Source: Marisa cornuarietis (Eukaryota > Mollusca > Gastropoda > Architaenioglossa > Ampullariidae). Taken from it: DNA of 64,000 nucleotides. Position numbers and translations under genes: made by a program. Positions within the stretch are counted from its first letter, which is position 1. Each line of letters starts with the position of its first letter. Below the pieces are notes generated by a model. It had not been told where the DNA came from. It saw only the letters and a list, made by a program, of their open reading frames with translations, and did not search any database. Positions 33,144 to 45,344 of the stretch are shown here, piece by piece. Location of the stretch: NCBI GenBank assembly GCA_004794655.1, contig SMMW01000130.1, positions 1,240,001 through 1,304,000 on the forward strand, read 5' to 3'.

Positions 33144-34109
33144 AGCAGTCACGAAAAAAAAAAAACTTTGATCAGTTTGGATAGAGCAGTCAAACACAAC
33201 ATTCTGACCTCGTTTGCTTTCTGTGAGATCGCTTGTGACGTACGTTCTATTCACCTACCATTAAACTGACCCTTAAGTATATTTAGCACCTTTTGTCAAA
33301 TTCTTACAACTAAAATAAAGATTTACTTTAAAGCGGCCTCCAGTCAGACCTCTAGAGCAAGGAAACACTTTATTATATTAACATTTCGAATGTGTTAAGA
33401 CGTTTAGAGTTTAAAATGAAACATTTCCAAAACGTTGTATTAGCATTTTAGTTTATAACTTGGATGTTTGCTGTCATTGTTGCTCACTTCTCCCCTAGGT
33501 GGTACCGTCTGGTTGCATTTTCTTGTTAGTCTCTGTAGTCCGTGGGGAGCAGATCAAAGGAATGAATCATAAATCTTTCAGCTAAGGTTACAAAAATACA
33601 CTCTTGAGAAACCCAGCAGACAAATTGGATTGTCTTTGCACAATGAGGATCAGTTGATAGAAAGCTGGAGAAAGTCTGTCGAGGGGAGTCTGGCCCTGTT
33701 TTCTTGCAGCAGAGGGCGCAGAGTCAGCCAAGCCGCTCTCGTCCTCTCCATGTTTGCAGCAACACAAAGTTTGAAAAATATTTCATCAGGATTTTCTTCT
33801 ATTAAACAGCTTTACACTGAACTATTTCTCGTACAACGGGGAACCCATAACGCCTCTCATGTTCTTCGCCAATGGGATGGCAAACAGTTTGTAGACCGAC
33901 CCATTGAAGTAACAGTACACAACTCTTCTAAGAGAAGTTGGGTGACCTCGCTGGGATGTCGAAGCCACACATTAAGTCAGAAATGGCGTCCTAGTGGGTT
34001 ACAGCTGTCCAGAGGGTCCAGTAGAGGGGAAATCATGTGCTCACTAGCACTATTTTTCTCACTTTCTTTTTGCCGGACAATCTGCGAGTCAAAATGTCTC
34101 TTTTCATTC
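33144..34109. other. Unassigned spacer after copy 5
   Basis: It contains the AATAAA at 33314 and no other recognised feature. A plus-strand frame (33630-34118, 162 codons) has no domain, signal or homologue among the modules and is not annotated as a gene. Confidence 0.4.
33314..33319 (+). terminator. Polyadenylation signal AATAAA, C1qDC copy 5
   Basis: Hexamer about 170 bases after the stop codon. Confidence 0.5.
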
Positions 34110-34762
34110 CCTGATTAAGTACTTACAAGGGGGCAAAGGTTAATCGCCTTTGTTAAGTAGCTACACGATTTATGTTTAGAAAGGTTCAAACGAGTTTGTA
34201 GGATTTTTCAGGAACCGAAGCTAACGCCCTTGGTTGTGGGTATAGTCGTATATTGAATATGAATATTTAGTGTTTTTAATTAAGGCGAGAAAACATTCTT
34301 AAGCAGACAAGGAACACTTATCTAACCGGGGGGGGGGGGATATGTGACGAACATGATGTGCAAGGTGAGTGAAAGTGAATCACGGTATTGCACTAACACA
34401 CACTGTCCGAGATACTTGTCTTCTGTTTACAAAATGTGTTAGTTAAGCTGTGATACAATATAAAGAAAACTTAATAATTTTTTGTCAAGGGATATTACCA
34501 TTGTATTATCATTTAACATATATCATTCACTTACTAAAATCAAAGAGAAGCAAACAAAAGAAGAACAAAAAACGTAACTACCCGTTGGGCTGAGACACGA
34601 CACGACATCTTTTAATGTCAATGGCTTATAGTCATTTTGACATGGGGGGTGGTGGTGGTGGTAGATAAATATACATAGTGGTAGTACAAGCAGTATATTC
34701 TACAACAACCAGATTACATTTCCATATAATATGTCTTTGGCAATCAGACATTGAAGTTTAAC

Positions 34763-34768
<6 letters not shown>

Positions 34769-34834
<66 letters not shown>
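34769..34834. repeat. (CA)n microsatellite
   Basis: More than 30 CA units in module F. Confidence 0.95.
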
Positions 34835-34841
<7 letters not shown>

Positions 34842-35529
34842 ACTTATCTTGCATGTGTCAACTCCCGTTGGGCTGAGATAAAACGGGAAAGCCCGTTGGC
34901 AGGTCGGGGTCTTTTATGAGCAAATAAACCTGCGTGGATGTGATGTAAACATGTGTGTTGTGCTAGACCCGCGACAGGATGTAACTAATAATATATCAGG
35001 TGTGATAAATCCATAACAGTTTACCTGTTTTTGTTGCACCATTCGCCGTCTAGCAACTGAACTTTGACGAGGATTTCCTCAGGTATGTATTGAGTTTTGA
35101 TGTTTGTGCAGTCCATTGACTTTGGTGGACTTTTCCATCCAACTGACTGTCTGCATGCTATTAACCGTTTGATATTTTACTGGTTGTTAAATTTCACCGC
35201 AGATCGGGTGGTCTTGTTACAGAAAACTTTCGAAATATCAACAATAAAAATACCTTATGATCATGATAACTTTTTAAATTAAGCAAATATTTGCCTGGTG
35301 ACGATATGCATGTCCTAGCTTTCCTTATGGATCATATCTTCACATCCTAAACGTCTGTCTTTTCTGGAACATGGACAGTCTACACTTTATCCTTGGGGAG
35401 ACGATTAGTTCGGGTATGTAGTCAACATAAACGTTTCTAACTGCTGACGTACTTGTGTGCGGGGTGGGTCGTATTTTTAGGTGTGTATCTCGAGGACGCA
35501 ATAAGGGTATTCACATACTGACACATAAC

Positions 35530-35800
35530 AGAGAGGGACACTCTCTACTCATCTGCTTTCACTTCTCCTGTTTGCTGATGATCTTAACCTACTTTCAGCA
35601 ACTGTACATAACCACCTAAATGTTTTCTATTAAAGGTCGCGCAGAATGTCAACCTGCCTCAGTTTAAAATTGCTGTTCTCCGCAAGGGCTACTCCTTGGC
35701 AGTGTGGGAACAATGGTTATATGGGAAGAAACCACTAAAGGAAAATAATGCATATACATACTTATGGCTTAGATTCGCGACAATGCCATCAATTAAGTAA
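35530..35800 (+). pseudogene. Relic LINE reverse-transcriptase fragment in module F
   Basis: Homologous to 4800-5100. Readable pieces include VNLPQFKIAVLRKGYSLAVW and EQWLYGKKPLKEN. The reading is broken by frameshifts. Confidence 0.55.
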
Positions 35801-36383
35801 GGCTTTGACCACCTTGTTTTTCTTTTATATCAAACGGGAGCTCCTGTGCCAATAGGTGGCCAGCTGTATGTTGTTTGGTGCCACCAGGCTGGAGTTTACC
35901 TGAAGCACCCCTGCCCCCTCTATCCTCCGTGGACCCGAACATGTCCAGGGTACCAAACAACGCTGCTGACCAAAGAGCCTTCAGGTGGCGACTAATCTCG
36001 CCTCTACTACACCTACAGATACACAGAAATACAATAACACTATTCATACATGCACACATAGAACAAATCCACTTTCATTTATACATTCATCATTTGTTTC
36101 AGTACTTTGAAAGGAAAAAGCTCATTAATTTATTATTAGCACAATCACAGAGACAGACACACTCGTAACATGCACAACCACACATACACCCTCACGTACA
36201 AATAGCTATACAAAATACACATACTCACACATAATGGTCGAGCATCGCGTAACAATTTATATCAAGATTCAAGATACTGTAGTTTAACACAAATATCACT
36301 AATCTGGGTAATGAGATACTTACGCTGTACTTTTCCAACCAGCGGGGAGAGGATTTTTAATTTTTATTTTCACAGATCTGGGT

Positions 36384-37310
36384 GACTCGTGTCATGCACC
36401 CCCTATACTCTCCTCTCAACATGCTCTGTCAACATGAAATAACATAAAACGCTCCCCACAAGCATTCAAGCATCAATAAAACTAACAACATGATCTCTTC
36501 CTCCCTACTTCACCACCACTGTGTCCTGTTCTCGCATACGCTCACAAGTGGGTACACCCTGGATTGTCCCACACACAGGTGGCAAGACAAAGTCCCATGA
36601 CTGGTGTTCGAGACAGGCCCTCCTGTGTACACTCTGAATTCTGTCCGATGCAGATGAGGCTCCCCAACTTTCGACCTCAGGAAACACTTATTCCAAAAAC
36701 AGAAACACAAGGTGCTGTTCTTCGTACTATTCCCGTTGAAAAAAAACCACCTCCGCCTGCGTCTGTTACGAAAGGTTGGTGTTGGGGCAATTAAACGATT
36801 CCTTCTCCCCGTGAGCGCTTGCCTCACGCTCTCCATTCACGTACTGGGCCTGGGATGATAAATTATAAATTTATATTATAACAGATGTAAAACCGGAGTA
36901 CGTACATCAGGGTTGCGAAAAACTAAGTTTTGAAAGACTAAAGTTCGAAAAATTGATCACATTTTTTCAAACATAGAAACTGTTCTTACCGAGCTTTGCA
37001 GGCACAGTCTCCACTTCTCACGCGCAGCGTGTCTCTGCATCCAGCGTGTTTCCTCGGGAAGTGAACGACTGGCCACCCGTTACAAAATAAATAGTTTCCA
37101 TTCGTTCTTTTAAATAAATGATTCTTTAAGCGATTTCCGCAGTTAGCTCCCTTTTTTAACCTATAGAAATCGAAGAAAAAAATATTTAACACCCTCCGTA
37201 ACATGTCTTACGGAGCGACTTCAGCGCTCACGCTGGCCTCCGTAAAACTCTACGGAGCGACTCCTATGAGTTAAAAACTTCCAATCGCTCACGTCTCCGC
37301 ACACTGTTTT
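36384..37310. other. Unrelated DNA replacing the proximal upstream region of copy 6
   Basis: Homology to module A stops after the CAGAT.TG.GT block near 36383 and resumes at TTTTTGTTTCAAG just before the ATG at 37324. The intervening 0.9 kb carries no coding signature. It ends with two hairpin motifs (37194-37257). Confidence 0.5.
37194..37257. promoter_or_regulatory. Twin hairpin motif upstream of C1qDC copy 6
   Basis: CTCCGTAA-6 nt-TTACGGAG (37194-37215) is followed by CTCCGTA-6 nt-TACGGAG (37238-37257), about 70 bases before the start codon. A regulatory role is speculative; it could equally be the end of an inserted element. Confidence 0.4.
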
Positions 37311-37323
37311 TGTTTCAAGAAAG

Positions 37324-38548
37324 ATGTCCTGCAGCGATCGGAGACGGCTTGTATCGGTTCCTTCGAAAGCCTTGTTGTGCTTTATTCTGATGATGCTGGG
37401 TGGTGACGGCGACGTTGTTGATGGACTGGAAAACCGAGCAGTCGAGGAAAACTGCCCGCAGCAACAAGCGGTGGGTATCCAGGGGCTACAGGCACAGGTG
37501 ACCGCACTGCAACGTGATGTCAACGAGTTAAAGGCACGAGCTGCCAAGGCTGGTGAGTGAGTGAGTGAGTGAGTGAGTGAGTGAGTAATACAATGTTCTA
37601 GAACAACCAAACGAATAAAATTAGTAGAGTATGTTAAAATTCCAAAAGAACCCGCCCAAAATACCGAGTTGTTAATTTGGAGACTAAAGGCCGTTTTTAA
37701 CCAGGAAAAGTCCGCAAAGATTATAACTACTGTCTTAATCTCTCCTAGCATATGGGCAGTCTATTGGCAAACATGTCTGAGCTTAGTCTAGCATATTTAC
37801 TGAAGTTCCAAAGTCTTGCACGTTCGACACAAAACCACTCATTTTCTGTGACCTTCACCCATAACCAAAGACGATATATTTTGTTAGTTACTTTCTACTT
37901 CGACCCAGCATTTGTTCTCTGTCTTTTCTGGTCTTCTTTTTCCGAGAGCACTTGATACTTTAATAAACTTGCTTTCAGTGTCTTTTACTGCGTACGCCTC
38001 CCAAGACACAATCAGGACAGGAAACCAGGGGATTTTCGTGTTTAACATGGCTGTGTCCAACATTGGTAACGGCTACGATGCTCTGACTGGCGTCTTCACC
38101 GCCCCATATTCAGGGACCTACTTATTTGTCGTCAACATTATGATGACCAACAACGAGGAGTCCATCCAGGTCGCCATCGACAAATCCGGGACAGTTCTGG
38201 GTATGTGCACCTGCGTGTTAGTCTTATTTTTTTACACCCTAATGCAATCCTCAGTATTTTTCTTTACCATTAAAATAACTTGTTCGGTTACGGAAGTGAA
38301 CTTTACAACCAGTAATTATGACTGATAATAAAGAGGTTCAAATAATCCTGGCACCAGCTTTTCTTCACATCATTGCAGCCATGGCACATGCTGAAAGCGT
38401 CAATGACGTCTGGGACAAGGGTATGTGTCACGTGACTACTCACCTGAACTCTGGCGACAAGGTGTACGTGCGCCACAACGCCGGGCTGCCGCAGCTCTAT
38501 GGCGAGAGATGGTCATCTTTCACTGGGACTCTGATCCACGCTGACTAA
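37324..38548 (+). CDS. C1q domain-containing secreted protein, type I, copy 6 (3 exons)
   Basis: Exons are 37324-37552, 37979-38200 and 38379-38548, giving 206 residues with both introns phase 1 and GT-AG. Start MSCSDRRR; signal peptide about 8-34; the dibasic site of sisters is LENR here. The coiled coil is QQQAVGIQGLQAQVTALQRD, and the C1q domain has VSNIGNGYDALTG, FTAPYSGTYLFVVNIM, GMCHVTTHLNSGDKVYVRH and ends HAD. Intron 1 begins in a (GTGA)8 tract. The AATAAA hexamer of copies 1 and 3 is AACAAA at the matching place. Its upstream region differs from the other type I copies, so its expression pattern may differ too. Confidence 0.87.
37553..37586 (+). repeat. (GTGA)n tract forming the 5' splice site of intron 1, copy 6
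   Basis: About eight units begin at the exon border (GCTG then GTGAGTGAG). Confidence 0.9.
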
Positions 38549-39019
38549 ACACCCAACCAAATCACGGCTTTGAAACTTTCATTTTTTTATTTTTTTAGTC
38601 TTGTGTTAGAGTAATTTCCACAGTAAGTTACTGGTATACAGGGCTTAGTGTCTTTTAATATTAATGTAGAACAAAGAAGTTCTTCAAATCGACCTCCAGT
38701 GTAAGGAAGCCCGCTTCCGTCTTTCGTTTCCCTGCCACTTGTGTGCCGTACCCTTTGTTCACATATTTTTGTCCACCAGACACATAGCCGCCTCCCTACC
38801 TCACTCCTTGTTAAAAGTAACGGAATTATCGAGAAAAAAAAATTTAGTTCTCCATCTCTAATGAAGAGTTTCATTAACGAGAAGAAGTACTGGCTCATTT
38901 TGAACGTCTTTTCAACGGATTATGATGTCACCAGGTACTCTAAAGGCTAGTAATGTGGAACTAGAAATATGTTATAATAGATACAGATATTCGTAGATGT
39001 ATGCAGATTCTTATATATA

Positions 39020-40475
39020 TATTTTGTTTTCATTCATTCATTTTTTTGAAAAAATTAAGACGTCACCAAAATCACTTACAAGTAAATCCAAACTTTTAAT
39101 CAAATTCATTGCAAAAGGTAATTTTTCATTTTTTTCAAATAAAGTTGAAGACATAAACGAGAACAACCATAATCAAGCAGACAAATTTGTCATTGACTAT
39201 GGTCCCTGGTGCAAGCTTTGTGTGTCCATGCAGCATGGGATTTATACCCGTACAGGTGCTCCTAAACCATAAACGAGTACTTCTAAATGACAAAGCGATG
39301 TCAGACCACTTAACAAAGTTTTCGTTGAAAACAAAGTATTCTCCTATCACGTATGTGTCTACCGGCAATTTTCTCTCTCTCTACCCCATTCTATCATCTG
39401 TCGGACTTTCTGGGCCACTCATCCACTCATGTAATCAGACGTAAACAACTCAGCAACTCGACAATTCAGGCACGCGCTTACGCGCTTCTGTCAATCTCTC
39501 TCTGGCTGATGAAGGTCCGGGAAACAAACAAACAAACAAACAAACAAACAAAACAAATAAAATAAAGAAGGCCAGCTTATTTACCAATGGGTGTTCACCG
39601 TCAGCATGTGAAGCCACGTTTACGGAACATGAAGCTTATAACTGTCACGTGGTATAGGTTGTGGGAGGGGGGGGGGACGGAAGCAGAAGCGAGGTCAAGT
39701 AGGGTCAGAACAATGACATCACCGCCATTAACAACACAAAAGATATATAGCTTGTTATTTTTATCAGAGATGATAATGATAACGATGACGATGATGATGC
39801 TTGAATTTGTACAGCGCATTTCCCCGAGTTAGTGCGAGCTCAATTCGCTTTACACGAAAGACTACAAACACTCAGTCAATCATGAAAAAAGTACGAGCAA
39901 ACAGATGACCTCGCAGTTAAATAAGTCGTTTTAGTTTTAATCTCCTTCATTCAGCTTGAACAGGGAAACTACACCTTCCAGCATGGCTTTATCAATGCAA
40001 GGGTCGTATTCACGAAGCGAAGGTAAGTCGATCGTCGTCCCCGGTAAATCAAGGGCAAGCGTCTGGTCTCCGTAGTTACGACTGACTGTCCAGACTCTGT
40101 GGGTGGATGCTGGGTTAGCCCTGGAGCCGTGGTTTTAAATCAGGAGCAAAATGTTTTGGGGGTAAACCAATAACCGCGGAATCCGAACAGTGAGTCATAA
40201 TTACATTCACGCATTTACCTTGATTTTCCTACTTTTTTTACCTGGGCATCGACTTACCCTTACATCATGAATACGACCCCTGCAAGAGTTCATCTTGAGA
40301 TAATAACTTACTAGGTCCGTGACTGCCCCTCGATAAAATGTTCAGTAACGTTGTCATTATTATCAAGTGGTTCATTGAGCCCAGTAGGCCACCGCATGCA
40401 ACAGGTGAGATCAGTTTATGGCCTCAGTAAGGTTCACCTGAGTTCACCGCACCACCTGAGGCTGCTTCACGGAAA
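39020..40475 (+). repeat. Type II C1qDC module upstream flank, copy 7
   Basis: It aligns with 27370-28329 and 21790-23240. It includes an (AAAC)n run at 39525-39550 and a (GAT)n-tailed repeat at 39765-39890 with TTGAATTTGTACAGCGCATT and GCGAGCTCAATTCGCTTTAC. Confidence 0.65.
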
Positions 40476-41618
40476 ATGGACAGCGACGATCGGCGAGGGC
40501 TCGGGATGATGTGGTGTAGGGTCTTGCTGTACTTCTTTCTAACATTCAGCGGTGACGGCGGCGTTGTTGATGGACTGGAGAAACGAGCGGACGATGTGAA
40601 TCCCCTGCAACAAGTGGTGCAGCAGCAATCGGTGGTCATCCAGCAACAAGCAGCAGAACTGACCGCACTGCAGACCGCACTCAATGAACTGAGGGCAGAG
40701 CTGAGAACAGAGCTGAGGGCAAGAACTGAAAAGGCTGGTGAGTGAGTGAGGAAGAGAGGGATAGAGGTATAGTTATCACTGCAACATTATGAATTTTACA
40801 ACAGACCCCGAAAAAGACAAATGACTAAACAGTCTCTCTTCGAGAGAGAAAGTATGTATGTGAAAGCGGGTGGGCTAGGTATGAGTTAGTGAGTGTGGCA
40901 ATGAGTGAGTAGGTGGTGATTAATGTGAGATGAGGCAGCCAGTGATCAGCGTATTTTCCTCTTGCCTTTGCATGGCTGTTTCTTCCCAATCTTTTCCAGG
41001 ACATTCCTCAGAAAGAGCTGTCTCTCTTGACCTCGTTAGACCTCTTCTTTTCAGTGTCTTTCACTGTGCACTCCTCCAAAACTGTCGTCACTGCCGTGGA
41101 CAACGGGATCTTCGTGTTTGATGTGGCTGTATCCAACATCGGCAATGGCTACGATACCCAGACTGGCATCTTCACCGCGCCATTTTCAGGGAACTACTTT
41201 TTTCTGCTCAGCATTATGATACCTGACTACAACAACTTCACCCAGGTTGCCGTTGAGAAATTCCAGACGTTGCTAGGTACGTTTCAATTAGTATAATTAT
41301 TTTAAATCTAACATTAAAATATTTTTACTAACTTAGATTAGTATTATTTTAGTTAGTAAATTGAATTTTAAAAACAATAATTATGTCCGAGGTTAACGAT
41401 CTTAAAATAATGTTTTTACCCTCGTCTTAATACAAAACATTGCAGCAGTGACGTATGGCAACAGCTTTAATGGGGATGCCCTGGACTCAGCCGTGTGTCA
41501 CGTAACTGTTCACCTGACCTCAGGTGAGCGAGTCTGGGTGCGCCATAACGCCGGCCTGCCAAAACTCTTTGGCGACAGGTGGACAACTTTTTCTGGGACT
41601 CTGGTCCATGCTGACTAA
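40476..41618 (+). CDS. C1q domain-containing secreted protein, type II, copy 7 (3 exons)
   Basis: Exons are 40476-40737, 41055-41276 and 41446-41618, giving 218 residues; introns are phase 1 and GT-AG. It starts MDSDDRRGLGMMWCRVLLYF (signal peptide) and has dibasic LEKR. The coiled coil is longer and Gln-rich (PLQQVVQQQSVVIQQQAAEL, ALNELRAELRTELRART). The C1q domain has VSFTVHSSKTVVTAVDNGIF, VSNIGNGYDTQTGIFTAPFS, SAVCHVTVHLTSGERVWVRH and ends HAD. The exon 3 acceptor is a tandem CAGCAG, so transcripts may differ by one residue (Ala-Val versus Val). AATAAA occurs at 41740 and again at 42066, the latter in the context conserved after copy 1. It is the only complete type II gene in the window. 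Confidence 0.87.
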
Positions 41619-41739
41619 ATACCTGATCCAATCACAGCTTCAAAACAATAGCTGATGATCTGCTTTTGAAAAAGTCTTTGTTCGAAAGCTTAATTACATC
41701 ATGTGCTCGTGCTGTTCTCGCTCTATAGTAATGTATAGG

Positions 41740-41745
41740 AATAAA
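41740..41745 (+). terminator. Polyadenylation signal AATAAA, C1qDC copy 7 (proximal)
   Basis: First canonical hexamer, about 120 bases after the stop. Confidence 0.5.
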
Positions 41746-42065
41746 TATGATTTTGAACCAGATTCTAATCATGTCCTTAGATTGTTTGTGACTATTCTGA
41801 CACAAGTCTCTAAAAAGTCAATGATTTTGCACTACAAGTTTGGAAGGGCTCACAACATATAGGTTGTTATAAACAGTCTTCATGGCATGCAACCCAAAAC
41901 CAGTAATGGAGGGTGGGTTAAACTACGAATAGGTAATGTTAGGGAGGTTTGGTTAGGGTTAGACATCTAATAACATTTATGCAATTCCAAACCCTTCTTT
42001 TCCAGTTTCCTGAAAAGTGTCAGGGTGTCATTTTTCCCTAAGTCTCTTTTGATGTTAATTTTGAG

Positions 42066-42071
42066 AATAAA
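42066..42071 (+). terminator. Polyadenylation signal AATAAA, C1qDC copy 7 (distal, conserved context)
   Basis: It lies in TTTTGAGAATAAAG after TCTTTTGATGTTAATT, matching the context of the copy 1 signal at 7544. Confidence 0.5.
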
Positions 42072-42426
42072 GAAAAAAAGAGAGCCTAATTGTTTTCATA
42101 TGTATATGGTTGTCTTTTCTGGTTCATCTTGGTTTGGCTTAGATATTTTCCCATCAAACACTTTATAGGCACCATCACCACCTTCCCCTCCAAAACAAAA
42201 AAAGGAACCCCTCGATTGAGCATTTAAAAAAAAAAAGTCTCCACATGAGCTGCACACATGAAAATGCGAGTTTTAAGGATACCATTAATTAAGACTGTTA
42301 CATCTTAGTTGTGGTGGTGGTAGCAGAGGTACGAGAAACAGATGTACTCCCAAGAAGCAGGGAGGGCTGCTCTGGCAAGAGTAAAATAATGCAAACTTGT
42401 GACTATATGACCCGGGGCCAGGGGGA

Positions 42427-42606
42427 ATGGTGTTTTACACTGAGCCAGCAACTAAGGCTATATCACGGCAAGGCAGCCTAGTCCTGTAAACAGATGCCAC
42501 ATGCTGAGAAAGAACAGCTTGCCCGAGACAAGAGCTGAACTCAGAACAACCAGCCTTCAGTATATTGGTGACAGACGCTAAACGTTGCACCACCAGGCCG
42601 AAGACT
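42427..42606 (+). mobile_element. SINE-like repeat, longest copy
   Basis: It begins TGGTGTTTTACACTGAGCCA and continues through GGCTATATCACGGCAAGGCA, CATGCTGAGAAAGAACAGCT, TTGGTGACAGACGCTAAACG and TTGCACCACCAGGCC. Partial copies are at 46525-46680 and 3098-3190. The pattern resembles dispersed short retroposons of molluscs. No A/B box was confirmed. Confidence 0.6.
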
Positions 42607-43555
42607 ATGTGACCCGACACAACACTCTGAAGACAATACTTCATAGTGCACTGCAAGGAGGCAGACACCAAGCTACACAGGAGAACTGGCTGACAAGTAT
42701 AAAGAAGTCGGGTTTGCTTATGCCTGCTCACAAGAGGCCTGGGTGAGCATCATGTGTTCATCCACCCCAAAGCCCCCCTCACCACCCAAGCTGACCAGCG
42801 TTGGTCAACCAGTACAGATCAAGGAAATGAACAAATGACATATTTTAGGACAGAAGGATCTCTGTATGAGTAGGCAGGCCATGAAGCTCACACCAAACGT
42901 GAATACATTTACGTTTCTACCCCTGGCTGCCATAGTTAAAAAAAGTCTGTGTGGCTGGAGCCTAGAACTAGAAGACTGCATACCTGTATTCATACATGCA
43001 TCTTTTATTCTTATAAATCAACACTGTGGTGGTGTTTGTGGCAGTGCTTGATAATTATGCAAAAATCCACCTTTTGTCTGACTCTTAATAAATTTCACAA
43101 GAATATTCATTTTGTCTATGGCTCTGCTGCTTCTAAGTCAATGGAAATTTAATTCTGTCTTAATCATACAAATGTCAGTTTCCAACTGCAGTCATATGAA
43201 TAATAATAATAATAATAAAAAACAAGATAGAAGATATGTAGCATATATTTATTTGTGTCTGATTCACAAGCCATATTACAATCCCAACCAGCACACTACA
43301 CATATAACAACAACATGGACAGGTGTGAACAGAGAAAATCATGATTTCATTGATAGGTGCACATGCATGCACACACACACACACACACGGGAATAGTTAA
43401 ATTACGTGCTAAAGCTCTTAAATCATGAACAGGTACTGTCAAACCACATACAAAGTCCCTCCCACACACACACACATCCCAGACGTATACAGTGGTCGCA
43501 TTCTGACTTTAACGAATCAAGCAACATAATCTCTTTAAGTCTACCTCCTCCTACC
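42607..43555. other. Unassigned spacer with short (CA)n and (AAT)n runs
   Basis: Only microsatellites (43197-43217, 43372-43388) and AT-rich DNA were seen. Confidence 0.4.
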
Positions 43556-43559
43556 TTTG

Positions 43560-43735
43560 TCATCCAGTCAATCATGTCAAGACATAAACATTCTCTCAAA
43601 GCACTCGTCACATAAGCATTCATTTAAAGCTTACAGATTCAATCAAGTCAAGACACATAAACATTCTCTGAAAGCTTACACATAGTTTCATTCAAGTCAC
43701 ATAAGCATTCTCTTAAAGCTTACAGACAGATTCAA
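43560..43735. repeat. Degenerate tandem repeat, about 50-bp unit
   Basis: Three to four units repeat a CAAGTCA...CATAA(A)CATTCTCT block followed by AAAGCTTACA. Confidence 0.65.
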
Positions 43736-43859
43736 ATTTGCATCCAAATCGCTACTGGCATCACTGCCATAGGCAGCAAGAGAATGATCCCAATAAGAGA
43801 TTTTGCATTCACTCCACATGCTGGAAAGAAGTCTGGAAATGTCTGTGGTCAATGCAGTG

Positions 43860-43861
<2 letters not shown>

Positions 43862-43889
<28 letters not shown>
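43862..43889. repeat. (CA)n microsatellite
   Basis: About 14 CA units. Confidence 0.9.
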
Positions 43890-43892
<3 letters not shown>

Positions 43893-45340
43893 CACACGCA
43901 TGTGCACACACACACATCACAATCTGGACTGATCATGAGAAAAGACATAAAGCATGAATATCTTGAATAATTTTGATAATGAAAACTACAAGCATAGCCA
44001 CAACTGATAAAATTCATAATAATGGGTCAAAAATTATAATCAAGGCATTGCGCCATGAAATTTTACAGTTACAATTGTTTTGCCACAACCACTGTCAACA
44101 ATTAAAGACTGTTTCAATATGCACACTTAAATAAGCCCACAATGATAATGGCTAAACCAGAAAGGGGAGGTCATCATGAAGAGCGTCATAGACACGTGCA
44201 GTTAGTGTAGTGGAGAAAAGTTGCACTTGGAATCACAGCCTGCTGAAGCAATGCAAGCAGATGAAGGCTAGTGATTTAGTATCCCATGACAGCTTTTTAA
44301 AGATCTAGTTTAAGTGTTAACATTTCACAGCAAGAAGCAAGTTTTGCTTTATAGTCTTCACTGTCTGAACCTAAAAATCTCAGATTGTACAACTTCTTAA
44401 AATTAGCTGTACGGCAGTTCTGTTTTCAAAGAATCTTGACAGAAAAGCTCCTACTAGTTCTTTCTGGGTTCTAAATGATCTTTATGCTGACTTGCACATC
44501 TACAGTTTGGGTCAAAGCCAAACATGTAGCTCATGTCTTTAGTCATCAAATGTATGAATTATAGAATGAGCTAACCTTACATAGCCTTTGTTGATTTTAT
44601 ATGCAAAGACATGGAGAAAAGACAGGGCATCTCAGGCCCTAGAGGGGGTCAAAGCAGGCAGATCTGGGTGGTGCCAAACATCCAACTGCACTTGCAAGCT
44701 TTTGAGAAAAAACGCTGCTGGAAATGGTGCATAGTGCAAACAAACACAGATGCAGGAATGGGTGAAATATTTGGACCACTAGCAATCTTCTGGCCCAGGA
44801 GGACTGGAAACTTAACAAAGCATGTGATATTAAAGACTGTGCAAACATATATCGAGAAACAAAGAATGCAGCCATAATCTTTCCAATACTTACCTGAGGA
44901 GACATGAAAACACTGAATGCAGGATTAAATACAGCCTAGGAATTTTCTGTTTCAACAGTTTTTACAGCACTTGTTAATACAGTAAAAAAAAAAATCTTCC
45001 CCCTCTCTTCTGCTACTGTTTACATTCAAAGAAGTGCAAACAAGATTTTACAGCAAGGCAGCTAAATTGTCTTCTAAATTATGATCACAATTCTGATAGC
45101 ATAATGCCATAAATAGCTTTTAATCAATCATTGCAACATTTGATTGTTCAGCCACCGATGTCTTTTTCATCCTTTCTGCACCAAAAGTTGAATTTTGTTA
45201 TTCTATAAAAACAATAAAACTAATACAAAATTTAAACATCTGTGGGCACTATGTCTCTTTAGCTTTTTTCTTCAGTCGACCATCATCAACTCTGCCATTT
45301 TCATCATCACAGCTGGAGTAAAAATTCAAATGCAATAAAC
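43890..45340. other. Unassigned spacer
   Basis: AT-rich, no supported gene. Open frames near 44611-44905 lie on both strands of the same stretch and have no family resemblance. Confidence 0.4.
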
Positions 45341-45344
45341 ATCA

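Larger units (their letters stand above)
34110..38980 (+). repeat. Segmental-duplication module F (type I C1qDC gene plus flanks)
   Basis: The best full-length partner of module A (3300-7860). It differs by a (CA)n expansion at 34769-34834, lack of repeat R1 and replacement of the proximal promoter region (36384-37310) by unrelated DNA. Confidence 0.7.

Noticed and set aside
33630..34118. 162-codon plus-strand frame
   Set aside because: No domain, signal peptide, splice context or homology to array modules; the composition looks like random open DNA.
44611..44905. Opposed 88-codon frames on both strands
   Set aside because: Neither shows a recognisable family, and both disappear with the same stretch of low stop density.
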